A DNA stretch of 64,000 nucleotides from Cyclina sinensis (taxonomy: Eukaryota; Mollusca; Bivalvia; Venerida; Veneridae), in the NCBI GenBank assembly GCA_012932295.1, contig JAAONU010000006.1:33196882-33260881 (forward strand), read 5' to 3'. The translations under genes were made by a program, and so were the position numbers. How positions within the stretch are numbered: the stretch's first letter is position 1; each line of letters opens with the position of its first letter. Below, one piece after another: positions 22,459 to 34,612 of this stretch. The notes beneath the pieces are model-generated. The model had not been told where the DNA came from. It saw only the letters and a list, made by a program, of their open reading frames with translations, and searched no databases.

Positions 22459-24037
22459 TTAAAGATGATAATTTGCTGCTTCTAAAGGACGCTATTCTGT
22501 CAAGATGGCCTGGAAGCGTCAAGATTGCTCGTCACAGTTACTTGATTACTGGAACTATAGAGATGAGTTGACAGTGCAAGATTTGATCATGAAAGGTCAC
22601 AAAGTACATTCCTAGTACACTGAGGCAAGAACTGTAGAACTTTTTGCATAAGGATCACTGTGGTATTTCAAAATGTCTTAGACGAGCAGCAGATACTATG
22701 TTCTGGCCTGGCATTACAGCAGACATCAAAGAAAAGGTCAGCAAGTGTTCAGTTTGTCTAGAACATAGATGTTCACATCCCAAAGAGCCATTGATACCTT
22801 ATGAAATACCAGACCGCCCTTGACAAAACATTGCTACTGATGTTTTCACATTTGATGGTCAAGACTACTTACTTATTGTTTGATTATTACAGCAACTATA
22901 CTTTGAATATGCTAAATTGTCAAGCACAACAAGTAATGTGTTATCAGGCAAATGAAACAATGGTTTTCATGTCAAGGTATACCAATGCGATTAGTTTGAG
23001 ATGGTGCTTCTTATTACACATCTCAGCAGTTCAAAGACTTTCCTCAAACATGGGCTTTTGAGCATGTATTCTCTTCTCCTTTGTATAGCCAAAGCAATTG
23101 GTTAGCAGGGGCTCGTGTTGAGATTTGCAAGAAAATTTTGAAGAAAGGAAAACGTTCTTCCACAAATCCAGTCATTGCTTTGCTTGAGTATCGTGCAACC
23201 CCACTAAGTTCAGGTTATACGCCTGCTGATTTGTTGTTTGGAAGGAAAATTAGGTAATTTCTACCTATTACAGCTGAAAATTGAAGCCAAAAACTCCAGA
23301 TCCTCTGAATGTTAGAAACAAACTAACATAACAAAAGCAGACCCAGAAGATGTACTATGACATAAAGGTCACACCACTTCAGTCGTTGAGTGTAGGTGAA
23401 CCAGTTCGCATTCAGCAAGGTGCATTACGGAAACCAGCTACTGTTATTGCACAAAATAATACACGTTCATATACGGTAAAATACCAGAAGGTGCAGAATA
23501 CTGTAGAAATAGGCGCCACCTTCTCAAATCAAATGAACCTCGACATCAGCCTGTTCTCCCAAAAATCAATCTTCCAGAAAAACCTTTGGAAATTTCTAGT
23601 GGATACCCCTGTCCCTCGCGAGTGAAAAAAACAAGTTCACCAATTTCCCACGATAAGCCTGAATCATCAATTTCGGCACAACCTTTTATCACAAGATGTG
23701 GTCTCATTGTTAAACCCAAAATAAAGGAATCTGTGCGAATATAAGATATTTATGAGAAACAAACCTGCTGTTAATAACTTGAATACAAAAATGTGAAGTT
23801 AACTATTATTATGGTCCACCAGGAACAGAAACACTGATAAGTGAAGAGACAATGTTGAGATTATTTCTCCTAATTAGTTTTTCTATGCTGATAACATGTA
23901 ATGATTGTATTACCATTACCTCACAGAGAGTGGTAGATAACAGTGATAGAATTTTGTGTGAATTTTCTCTGAAGAAAAATTGAGAAATGTTTCTGTTATT
24001 TTACTTTATTTTATTCTTTTTAGAAAAAGGGAGATAC

Positions 24038-24223
24038 TGTATAATGCTGTACTTAATATGTTGTTATATGTATACCCCTGTTATCACCATATGATTATTC
24101 TGTTGCTTATATAGTATGTATTGTGTATTTACCCAGCAGAGTACGATTGGGCAGCAATAAAAGATATACTCTCAACTGTGTTCGTTCCTTTTTGTGGAAT
24201 AACTTTAATCCCCAAATATATGA
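24038..24223 (+). repeat. Right LTR of the Gypsy element
   Basis: Pairs with 19278-19462. The sequence GAAAAAGGGAGATAC lies just upstream as a polypurine tract. Confidence 0.82.
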
Positions 24224-24225
24224 AA

Positions 24226-24246
24226 GCCTCCTAAATTATTTTGACT
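24226..24246. mobile_element. Small MITE, copy 2, right end
   Basis: CTAAATTATTTTGACT is the terminal segment missing from 19164-19274, displaced by the Gypsy insertion. Confidence 0.55.
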
Positions 24247-25276
24247 ACTCATTTACCAATCTGTTTCTAGAAAAAAAAGACTATTAAACAGCTGCAACAT
24301 CGTTACTGCATCTGCGTTGGAAAGCATACCATATGACACCGATCTTTTTAACATTTAACCATTAAAACACCAGTGAGATCCAGCTGCATAAAACAGTTAG
24401 CTGTTCCGTCTCTGTTAACATATCGATCCTTCGTTACATTAGTAATCGTCCTGGGCATGAATTAAGCATTCTTTCTCTCTCTTTCAGCGAGAAAATTAAG
24501 ATGACACAGCGTCCCAGAATATATATGAAAACTTGACTTTACGAGACCAGGATGTTGGAGAGCGGGCAAATAAATCTCTTGCGTTCGCTTGGAGTTGTAA
24601 TTGTGTGATAACACTACACACAGTATTATGATGCTATAGGTTATGTTTTTAGTGCGCTGTGTGGGAAAGGCTAAAGGAGGATATATTAAAGAAATGTTTA
24701 CAGTAAGTAAAATGTTCGCTTTTTGTTCAATCTTTAACAACACTGTTTAAATATAATTGGAGAAAAAAATGCTGTTAAGTTCATTTTGTTAGACTTTGTT
24801 CACATACAATAGGACAAAATGCAGTCAGATATGTTGATCTGTCTTTTGTAACAATGGTATTTTCTGATTTTGCTTAGTTAAGATATGCACTACAAGTCTA
24901 GAATGACAGGCGAACATTAACAAGAATCTGAACGAATATGTTTATTTATTTAAGAAAAAGAACCAGCATTTTTTGTGAACATGTGGCAAGAGCAACGTGT
25001 GATATATTAAACATAATACTCAGATGCCAAAACACATGTCTGTACCCAAGCCAACTTTTGGTGCTAATTGCTTATGAATATTGTTTGTACAATGTCGTCA
25101 TTCCGTAATGAAGCCAAGTACAGCTTTTTAAAACAGTGTTATGATAGGGTCCTATATGTCTTCTACTAAGCCTAGAACCTTTATGAATTACGATGGACTC
25201 GCGTTAAATTTGTAAAAAGCGCGCAGTCAAATTGATACAGTTTAGTTTCACATAAATATAAGCGCATACGAAATGT
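24247..25276. other. No gene seen
   Basis: No supported gene or element. Short frames here lack splice or family evidence. Confidence 0.45.
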
Positions 25277-25287
25277 GGTATTGGATA

Positions 25288-25713
25288 GGAGCGGATTAGT
25301 GGTCCAGTGGTAAAGCGCTGGACTGGTAACCCGGGGGTCTAGTCCAACTAATTATACGCAATTATTGTGTAATTTCTTGTATGGGTCAATATCTCGGCTC
25401 CGCGAGATTCTGACCCATAACAAAAATATATCAGAATTTGCTCACTTGAATTATTTTGACTACCCGGGGTTCTAGAGATCATTCCTTAGCTCCTTTACTA
25501 ACATTATTAATTGTCTTTCGGATGAGACATTAAAACCGAGATCCCATGTATCAGTGTTGTACACTGAGCATGCAAAAGAACTAGGGGTGTCTCTTGAACG
25601 GGGTGCTTTCTGTATCTTGCACTGTCCCCCACAACATAAAATAACTAATCTCTGCAGGGGGCGGTCATATGGGCAACCGGTACCGACAATAAATAAACTC
25701 AAATAGATAGATA
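25288..25713 (+). mobile_element. tRNA-headed SINE, copy 2, with MITE inside
   Basis: The head GGAGCGGATTAGTGGTCC continues to GGACTGGTAACCCGGG, which resembles a tRNA-Thr (GGT) anticodon arm. It ends in AAATAGATAGATA. An exact 11-bp target duplication GGTATTGGATA lies at 25277-25287 and 25714-25724. The tRNA-like head is split by a small MITE at 25341-25461. Confidence 0.88.
25341..25461. mobile_element. Small MITE, copy 4, inserted in the SINE head
   Basis: 121 bp from AGTCCAACTAATT to TTATTTTGACT, homologous to 18637-18771. ACCCGGGGGTCT before it and ACCCGGGGTTCT after it look like the target duplication. Confidence 0.78.
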
Positions 25714-25724
25714 GGTATTGGATA

Positions 25725-27289
25725 ACTTATAGATGCCCCAGTTTAAAAAGTAATACAGATATGAGGCCGTACAGCACTAGGACCTCGAAATTCAAGGCTG
25801 TGTTTTACACTGCGCTTAGTGAAGTATCCCTTCTTATGTTCTTTAGGTTAACACAAAATAAACTCCTCCTTTGCTTAGTCTGGGAAGGTTAGTAAAACCT
25901 TTCTGGCTACTTTTATTTGGAAAGTACTGCAGGAGGATGTTTAAACAAAAATATGAAAAACGTGTAAAAGCGTATACACATGTACAACATATGCCACGTA
26001 TAATTCAAGACTGTAAAACTAATTTGCACCAGCTGTTTATGTATCTTTTAAGAACATATACAATCATCTGTAAGCTTTTGTAGTGATTTTCTAATGTCTT
26101 TTCGAAACGTATATATATTCGTATATCTACTTATTCGATGACCTTGACATATAAGAATCAAGTACTTACATGAATAAATATACTCACTTTAAGGTTAAGT
26201 TAATGCAATGAGGAAAAAGAAATAAAGCGTCAACGTTTCATGTTAAAACATTGATAGTGTCATTAACTAGTTTTTGTGAGATGAGATAACTCGAATCAAA
26301 AGGAATTTTTTTCCTGCTTTAGTCAAGAACAACTGTACTAAGGAAATTCCCACCTCATTTCTGCCAAATTTTTCAGTTACAAAACTCTTTTCAAAATATT
26401 GCCATGCTTTTTATTACCGCACGTTTTTACAGACAGTTCGCCATTCACGGTTGTCTTTCAAAATATAGACCAAATATGTTACTACACCGAAAGCGATGCA
26501 TACTTTTTTCACTAAGTACACGCTGCGAACAAATTCATTATTTAGAACCAATTAACTCACCAGACGCAAACTCATTCGCTTGAAGAACTAAAGTGAACAC
26601 GACATATTATCTAATTACTCGTGGCAAAAACAGTATATTATCTACACAGACCACTTTCTCCGCTGCCAGAAAGTATTGACTGATTCAGCCTCTGATACTA
26701 ATGAAAGTTTCACAGCATTTATCTTAGACAAAAATATCGGGTCTTAATACAGAAATACACAGAAAATATACAAATAACAGTGTCTCCGTGTTATTCGATT
26801 GCTTCAGGCATTATTGATCATATGTCAACTGTTGTCTCGAGGGACCACTGCAGTCAGTATCAAATGTAAAAGACATTTTCTCATATTATGTTCTCGTCTG
26901 TGAAAACTTATCGCAAATTTTAACAGAGTCTAAAAGTCGGAAACACGACGAATACAAAATTTGTATTATTAATCGTTCACTAAGCCAAAATCTACTTCAA
27001 TACAAAAAGTTCCTGAGACAAAAAAAGTAATTTTGTTACTATTTAAATTTAAGTCAATTGATTCAGCTCCCGCTGTATACAAATAAACATCGATTGATAT
27101 AAAGTTTGAGGGCAAAATCAGGAGTTATAGCAGATTTCGTATTTACAGTCAGTCGGAACTAAATTGCTATTTCGAGTATTTTAGACAATTTTCATGTCAT
27201 TAGTATAGTAACTTAAAATTAGTTTTTGAACAAAATAACAAACAGACAACAAAATGTTTTATATTATTTGTTTATTAAGTAATCATTTA
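25725..27289. other. No gene seen
   Basis: AT-rich with no supported gene. The longest frame (25871-26083) has no recognisable content. Confidence 0.45.
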
Positions 27290-27300
27290 TGCTTTGAACC

Positions 27301-27596
27301 TATTTCTATCTATTTATGCTTATTTATCGTCGGTACCGGTTGCCCATATGACCGACGCCCCCTGGAGAGATTAGTCATTTTATGTGGTGGGGGTAGTGCA
27401 AGATACAGAACGCATCCCATTCCAGAGACACTCCTGGTTCTTTTACATGCTCAGTGTATAGCACTGATAAATGGGACCTCGGTTTAAAGTCTCATCCGAA
27501 AGACTATTAGTAATGTTAGTGGAGGAGCGGGGGATCGAACTCGGGACCCCTGGTATACCAGTCCAGCGCGTTACCACTGGACCACATCCGCTCCCT
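27301..27596 (-). mobile_element. tRNA-headed SINE, copy 3
   Basis: Full-length reverse copy: the tail TATTTCTATCTATTT is on the left and the head complement CCAGTGG...CCGCTCC on the right. An exact 11-bp duplication TGCTTTGAACC lies at 27290-27300 and 27597-27607. This is the best intact copy for defining the family. Confidence 0.88.
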
Positions 27597-27708
27597 TGCT
27601 TTGAACCAATGCACCTTGTACATTACATTTGCATATACAGATATGTCGCCTAGCAACCATGAGATATCTTTTTTTATTTGTTTGCTTCGTCAGACCAAGC
27701 AGACAGGT

Positions 27709-27757
27709 AGATAAGATAAGATAAGATAAGATACGATAAGATAAGATAAGATAAGAT
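27709..27757. repeat. AGATA-type pentamer microsatellite
   Basis: About nine copies of GATAA with one GATAC variant. Read on the - strand it follows GAGACTGAAATATC, so it may be the simple-repeat tail of an old LINE fragment lying to the right. Confidence 0.75.
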
Positions 27758-28751
27758 ATTTCAGTCTCATCATCATGTACAAACATGTGTCAAGTACATA
27801 AACAACCGGTCAAACAATAGTACATAATAGTACATACAAGAGTCTATACGTTATCAATTTTATATTTGAACTTAATATCACCGCATGTACTAATATTTAT
27901 CGAGCATTTGCTTTGCATAGAAAGTTGACGAGTTACTTGGATATTTAGAAGGGAATGAAAAATAACAATTTTTTGAACAGCTTTATAAGTGTTTTTATGG
28001 ATGCATAAATGGGACATATCCTTATACATTGATTTATTCACAAGATAAGACTAAGGAGCAGACACTAATCTTTCTTTAAAATGAATTAAAACCTGACATT
28101 GGTAAAAGATACTAACCAAAAATAAAAGTAGAACTACAGCGTATTTAATAAAAAGATGTCTTAAGAAATCATTTATCATCCTGATCAGATCCCAGGTGAA
28201 CTGATTAGCAGCTACTTCTTAGAGGAGATAAAACACTATGGCAATTAAAAGTAACAATAACCGTTATATACAAGAAATGGTACAAATCTGGTAATTTTAA
28301 AATCAACTTCTAATGGTACAGAAACTGGTACTTTGAAATCAAGTCCTACAATATAGTTTTCTTTTGCTTTCACGTAAAATGAGATGGCAGGTTTTGGCAG
28401 CTATAAATGTGAGTAAGAAAAAAAGCCCGATTCTACGGAAAACGCGGAAAGAAACATTGTATTTCCGGAAATCATTTAAGATGCTCTTGGTAAAGAAAAG
28501 TAGTAAAGATAGACTAGAGAAAATACCATATATGTTTAAATTACGTTTCAATATGAAACATTTATGAAATTTAGCTTGATTAAATGACGTGAATTAAGTT
28601 TAATTTGATAAAGAATTAACCCGATTCTACGGAAAACCCGGAAAAACACCGGAAATTCTGGAAATCGTTTTAAATAAGGTTAGATTAATAAAGAATATGC
28701 ACGATAAGCAGACTGCAGTAATTGTTAAATTTACTAGTAAAAGTAAGAAAG
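27758..28751. other. No gene seen; possible LINE 3' fragment at left edge
   Basis: No supported gene. CTACGGAAAACGCGGAAA near 28434 and CTACGGAAAACCCGGAAA near 28626 are related and each follows CCCGATT, a short dispersed duplication. Confidence 0.4.
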
Positions 28752-29180
28752 ATATCTATCTATTTGAGCTTATTTATCGTTGGTACCTGTTGCCAATATG
28801 ACCGAGGACCCCTGAAGAGATTCATATACAAAGTGATGTAAAGTTCGTTGCTTAAGTTATTTTATTTCAATACTATCAAAGATAATGCCACAAAACTTTA
28901 AATACATCTCCCTTTACTTCCAATGGCAAATTCCAACAAAATCTTAGTGGAAATCTAGCAAATGGTGTTAATTCATTCTAAGATGTTAGATTGGAAAACA
29001 GATTCGCGTCTGATCCATCATTTAACAGGTTTGCATTTGTTTGTTCGCATGCTCAGTGTATAGCACTGATACTTGGGACCTCGCTTAGACTATTAGTTAT
29101 GTAAGTGGAAGAGCGGGGGGTCGAACTCTGGACCCCTGGTTTACCAGCCCAGCGCGTTACCACTGGACCACATCCGCTCC
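28752..29180 (-). mobile_element. tRNA-headed SINE, copy 4, body replaced
   Basis: The 3' tail portion lies at 28752-28822 and the tRNA-like head at about 29046-29180, ending CCACATCCGCTCC. Between them 220 bases of unrelated sequence replace the normal body, by insertion plus deletion or by a chimeric origin. Confidence 0.75.
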
Positions 29181-30427
29181 AAAAGTTTCCTCTATAATGT
29201 AAAGTTCATTAAAGTGACACCAGTGAAATATTACTCTGAATTTTATAACAGTCATTGTTTCACCATTGCTCCACTCATGAAAACAAAACATATACATATG
29301 AACAACATTGCGGCGATAATGTTTGTCGGTCAAATTTAACAGATAGGTAATTGTTGTTTATCTAAGGCGTGCCCCTTTGGCAATTAAGGGATGTTGGTGA
29401 CTTCGAAGCATATCGGAAACACAACCCTAAGTCTGAGGGCATGTCAGTTTCAGTTTCAGTTTATTTATTTCATAATTCTCAGTTTGTACATAGTATACAA
29501 AAACATGAGACAAATAATTGTAAACATAACACACACAAAAAAAGAATTAGAAGGTCACAGTGTCGTGCATGAGGGCAACACAGTAACAAAACTATTACAG
29601 ATAAGAAAGAGAGTAGAAAAAAACAACAACAACTTTAGAACATGTTATTATATTTTAAACCATATTTTGGGTACTTCGATTAAATCCCATTCATTATCAT
29701 CAGTGTATTGAGTTGGCTCGTGACATAACCAGACAAGAGAAATGTGTTGACACAAGGAGGGTCCGTTTAATTCATGAAAAGGAGAATAAAAGCCACGTGT
29801 ATCTGAATTGGATTTATTATATCTTTTGTAAAGATCCACAATGGATTATTTTTAAATTTTTTAAAAATGCTTTGATATCTTTCAGTTTAGCTTCTTAATG
29901 ACATTTGAATTTGAAACTCGAATTCTGTATTTTAAATAACATAAAAATCTATATAGGCTAGACATTAACTGAGTGTTTAAAGACGACAAAGAAGCTGTTC
30001 AAGCTCGAAGTGGACCATTGATGAGGATTAAATATTTAGCTCAGCATATCAGGTCTGTCAAAACTTCAAAGAAGTAGATGCAAAGTTTGTCAAAAAATTT
30101 TGTAACTTGTTTACTACTATTATATTTCAGATAAACTTATATCACAAGACTGAAAAGAAAGAAAAGGGAGTTAAGAAAAAAAATCTCGATTAGAATTACA
30201 TTAAAGATCTAACCTATATATTCATATACTGTACATTTTATACATTGAACAAACACAATGATTAGGTTTACATATCAAGGCTTTGATATTTATACATAAA
30301 TAGACATATATCATGAACATATATAACATTTATGTCTCTGCATAATCATTTGGTTAGTGAAATTGAGATGATTTATACAATGAGGTTCAGAAAATGTGTA
30401 ATTATCAGAGACCATTTAAGGATTAAA
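29181..30427. other. No clear gene; candidate LINE 3' tail and one unclassified frame
   Basis: TCAGTTTCAGTTTCAGTTTATTTATTT near 29444 looks, on the - strand, like the AATAAACTGAAACTGAAACTG tail seen at LINE 3' ends. An open - strand stretch (29648-29839) has ordered, non-repetitive composition but no family I recognise. The remainder is AT-rich. Confidence 0.35.
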
Positions 30428-30505
30428 AAAAGAAACAAACAAAAACAAACAGACAAACAAACAAACAATCAAAAACAACAAACAAACAAACAAGCAAAAA
30501 AAAAA
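30428..30505. repeat. AAAC-type simple repeat
   Basis: A run of AAACA and AAAC units ending in a poly-A stretch. Confidence 0.75.
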
Positions 30506-30935
30506 ATCTTATCTAAATAAATAAGAAGTTAGTGCTGATAGGTCATGATGCTCCTGTTGTACCTGGCACTTACCGAAACAAAACATAAGCATCAGGTGCA
30601 GGATAGGAATAAAAAAAAATAAAAAAAAAAGTAAAGGGCAAATTAGCAAAGAATTTGTACAATAAATAAACCACGATGTTTATTATCAACCTACTACATG
30701 TTTTTAATTAATAAAGTAAACAATGTAATGTTTACATTACAACAATGAAAGCAAACAATGTAGTATTTGCATTATAACAAACAAGACAATGTAAAAATTA
30801 AATATAAGAAAATTCAGAAATTCAGAAAGTCCAATATAAATTATGTTTTAAAGTTAAATTATGCATAAATTTGCAGTTATTCAAGTTGTACACTTCTGAT
30901 ACTAAATTATTGATTTAATTTGTAAGTAGTAATAT

Positions 30936-33900
30936 TCATTGTGTCCATCTGTGGTCTGTTGTTGTTTTCAGTATAATTTCAACAAATTTACACAGTTTCA
31001 GTAGCTCAAATTTATTCACAGTATTCATTAATTGATTAAATTTAATGATGTTAGGATGTTTGTAATAGTGTAATCTTAAATATTTTTTCCGGTATTCTGA
31101 AAAAAAACTACAGTTCATTATGTAATGGAATTCATCGCCAACTTCCGTATAATGTGGATGTATACATAAGTGACATTTTCTGTTTGTAAGTGGTATGCTA
31201 AACCATCTTCCTATTTCAACTGGGAGGTGGTGATTTCTTGTGCGAAATGCTGTTAAAATCTTACTGTAATAGTTTTGCAAAATACTAAAATACTTATTCA
31301 ACTCTAATGTATGCTTAAAAAGTTTGTAATTAGTGGAACAACTAGATTTTGATACAAATTCACACCATGTCTGTAAATATTGATCAATTATTCTTTGTTT
31401 GTATGCCACGGGGAACCATTTTCTATTTATTTCTTTTTGTTGAGTCCATATATTTCCAAATCCATTTTTATGTATTATTGTTTTTATATAGGTCAGCCAT
31501 TTTGAATGTACTTTTCCTTGTTTTTGTAAACCATGTATTAATAGATACATATTATTAGAGAGTTTATTACTATTGTGGTCAGATACTTTACTCCAGAAGG
31601 AAATCATTCTAGAGTCAATGTCTAATTGTATTGGTTTAACTCCAAGTTCTCCATAGATCATGTATGAGGGTGTGCTTTTCTTCATGTTAAGTATTAATTT
31701 TAAGAATTTTAATTGAATTCTTTCTAGACTATCATTATTGCCGTATCCCCAGAGTTCACACCCGTAAAGTAGTATAGGTTTAACAGTTTTGTTGAATAGG
31801 TCTATTTGGAGGTCAATTGGTAATTTAAGTTTTCTGATTTTCTTTAAGAGTGCAAACATGGCTTTGTTTGATTGTTCTATAATATGTTTTTTGGCTTTAG
31901 CATAACTTTTTGTTCTTGATAGGTATAAACCAAGATACTTGTATTCTTTTGTGGTTTCGAGAAATTTTCCTCTAAAAGTAAAGGTTCTTTGAAATGTATT
32001 ATTTCTTGATCCAAAAACAACTACCTTCGTTTTTGTAACGTTAACTTCAAGTTTCCAACGTGTACAATAATTTTCGAATACATTTAGCATATTTTGAAGA
32101 TCTTCTCTATTTTCACTTATTAAAACTGTATCGTCTGCATACAAAATTATGAACAAGTGAAACAGCATATTGATATCATTGCTGTTTAACATGCATGTTA
32201 CTCCATTTACATTTTCTACGCTAAAGTAATTTTCTAGGTCATTTAGGTATAGTGCAAATAATAACGGCGATAAATTTTCTCCCTGTCGTACACCAGATTT
32301 ACATGAAAAAAAGGAGAGTAACCTTCTCTTGTTTTAATTCTGGACTTAATGTTATTGTACATATTTTTATAAGACTGAAACATTTCCCATTTATTCCTTG
32401 TTTGAGTAATTTAAGCCATAAACCTTGGCGCCATACAGTATCAAACGCTTGCTTGAAGTCTATAAATACACAGAATAATTTTTTCTTTTGAGAATTCATA
32501 AGGTCCATTAGGCATTGGAGTACAAATAAATTGTCTATTGGCGAGTGATTTTTTCTAAACCCTGTCTGACAATTACCAATTACATAATTTTCTTCAATAT
32601 AAGTATTTAAGCGGTTATTTATTATTGCTGTAAAAAGCTTGCCAAAACAACTTAAAAGTGTGATAGGCCTATAATTTTCTGGAGAATCAACACTTCCTTT
32701 ATTTTTATAGATTGGAATTATGTCTCCTAGGGTCCAACTTTCAGGTATTATTCCTTGGTCAAAAATTAAATTGAACAATTTGACATACACTGGTAGCATG
32801 ATATTTACAGAGTTTTTTATGTGTTCGTTTAATATACTGTCTACCCCAGGGCTTTTATTGTTTTTTAGGTTTTTAACTGCTTTTATTATTTCTTCTTCTG
32901 TTATCTGTACATTAATATCATCATTTAGTTCTGGCAATAAACCTTCAAAATCATTAGGGTTTGCATCATTATGTACTGTAGAATTTACATTTTTTAAAAA
33001 GTCATACAAATCTCCAAGTTTGGCACATACTGTTTCATTCTTTCTCCCTATATCATTAATGATTTTCCAGAATTGTTTGGGATCACCCCCTTTTACTTGT
33101 CTCATCATTTCTATTTTAGCGTTCATGTATTTTTTCTTAGTAATTTTTACCTTATTTTTGTATTGTATACTGATTTTTTTTAACAAAGTCTTATTTCTAA
33201 TAGATTTATTATTATTATACAGTTTGCGAGCTACATGATATTTATTTCTGAATCTGTGGCAGTCATTATCGAACCATGTCTGGAAATACTGTTTGTGCTT
33301 TGTCGTGTTTTTCTTTATGGTGAATTTTCCAAAAGACTTTTCACAGCTTTCTTTGAATATCTCACTTATAGTTTCAACTGTTTGATCAATATCGGTCTGT
33401 GTGGTGTTTTCTTTATTTTGTAAAATGCTAAGATAACAAACTACATTGTTGACTTTTTCTTGGTCAATATTCAAAATAAATGAATCTATGTTGGCATTTT
33501 TGTCCCATAGTTTTGTGTATGCATTAGTCTTATCTGGGATAGTAACTGGTGAAGGGTCTGTGTTTGTAATGTTTTTATTAGTAGGCTTGTTATATCTTAT
33601 TGTTAAGATAACAGGATTATGGACATCTGATAAAAATTCTGAGAATTCTCCTACTTCTATGTTTTTTATAAATTCAAAGGTAAATGCATTACAAATGAAA
33701 TAATCTACTGTGCTTCTTCCTTTGCAGGTGGTGCGTGTATTTAAAAAATCTGTTCCAACTCTGCCATTAACAATAAAAAGATTATTACTTGCACAAAATT
33801 CTGCTAACATATTACCATATACATTAACAGTGTTATCAGCTGATTTTCTCTTTAAAGATATACCATATTTTTCCAGTGTATTAACAACAATAAAGCTATC

Positions 33901-34475
33901 GGATATAATGTCTTCATTACCCTGTAGACCAAAAATAAAGTCATCACATAATACATAGTCTTCCTTTAGACCTATGCGAGAGTTAAAATCTCCAAAAAGT
34001 ATCAGATGATCATTTTCATATTTATCTATTTCTTGTTGCAATTCTAAGTATGGGTCATGATGTGCATATTTTGACCTAATTGGTGGAATATAAACTATAC
34101 CTATTGTTAAACTTTTATTGCTTATACTGTGCATTAAAATCAAGCCTAAACCATTGTACCAATTTACTATCACTATTTAACAGTTTAAAATATTTCATTA
34201 GTTCATTTTTAACAAGGACACATGTGCCACCTGATCTGTACTTAGCATAGTATTGTCTATTGTTAGTAAATATTTGGTAACCATCTATTGAAATATTATC
34301 AATGTCATCTAATTTGCTTTCTTGTATCCCAACAATATCATGCATATTTATAAATTCTATAAATTCAGGGAAAAGTAATTTTGATCTTAAACCACATACA
34401 TTAATTGAACATATCTTAAGATCTTGATTATAGACAGGTAACTGTTCTCGCAGAGTCTGTTTGTTGCCCTCTATG
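30936..34475 (-). pseudogene. LINE ORF2: endonuclease and reverse transcriptase, two frameshifts
   Basis: Starting near 34475 the frame reads a LINE N-terminus with INVCGLRSK, then VGIQESKLDD, an AP-endonuclease motif. A shift near 34140 moves to the frame of 34173-32299, which has LILFGDFNSRIG, then NNKSPGVDSI, YRPITLLSCFGKLFT, GFRKNHSP and CVFIDFKQAFDTVW, the first RT catalytic Asp. A one-base loss near 32370, in a run of As, shifts to the frame of 32192-30936. The intervening RQG block continues in frame to the active-site YADD. VKPILLYGCELWG and a final CHLC...HYIMNC Cys/His cluster follow. Target-primed reverse transcription is the family function. There is no RNase H. Confidence 0.85.
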
Positions 34476-34612
34476 TAATGCTAAATTCTACTGTCATCCT
34501 CACCATGCACTGGTGTATTTCTCTCCTGGTTTTCTGTTGTATCTTTTTCAAGCTGTTCTGCTGTGTCTATATTATTAACTAAAGTGGTGTCATTGTCATC
34601 ATTTTCAGAGGG

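Larger units (their letters stand above)
20677..23640 (+). pseudogene. Gypsy pol relic (RT, RNase H, integrase)
   Basis: An open stretch at 20677-21267 is a Gypsy reverse transcriptase. It has KAGIIAKVSTPTKWVNSM, ICLDPKDLN, YFTKLDCKQGY and the catalytic IVDDVLVWG. After a one-base shift, 21191-21520 gives GLKPDPEKV and LQTFMGMVTYL, the RT-RNase H connection. RNase H motifs with stops run to about 21950. A TTAA-flanked MITE (22026-22458) then interrupts. The integrase zinc finger (DHCGIS...KCSVC) and a broken core with TPADLLFGRKIR follow. No protease was seen between gag and RT, which suggests an internal deletion near 20640. Confidence 0.85.
19278..24223 (+). mobile_element. Degenerate Gypsy LTR retrotransposon
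   Basis: Related direct repeats of about 185 bp (19278-19462 and 24038-24223) begin TGTATAATGCTGTACTT and end near CCCCAAATATATGA. They differ by substitutions and small indels, so the insertion is old. A TTGGTGTCAGAA candidate primer-binding site follows the left LTR, and AGAAAAAGGGAGATAC precedes the right one. The interior carries Gag, RT, RNase H and integrase relics in Gypsy order. The Gag knuckle pattern and primer site resemble the Mag-type Gypsy group (inference). Two MITEs are inserted in it. Confidence 0.87.

Noticed and set aside
27709..27757. Regularly spaced repeats considered as a CRISPR array
   Set aside because: Contiguous pentamers without spacers in a eukaryotic genome; the same reasoning excludes the 29-bp array at 50179-50805, which has no unique spacers.
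30597..30640. Poly-A stretches as the LINE 3' tail
   Set aside because: The LINE is on the - strand, so its tail should appear as T on the + strand; these are A runs.
32720..33238. Long + strand frame of 172 codons
   Set aside because: It lies wholly opposite LINE ORF2 and is a shadow of the coding strand, with low-complexity hydrophobic composition.
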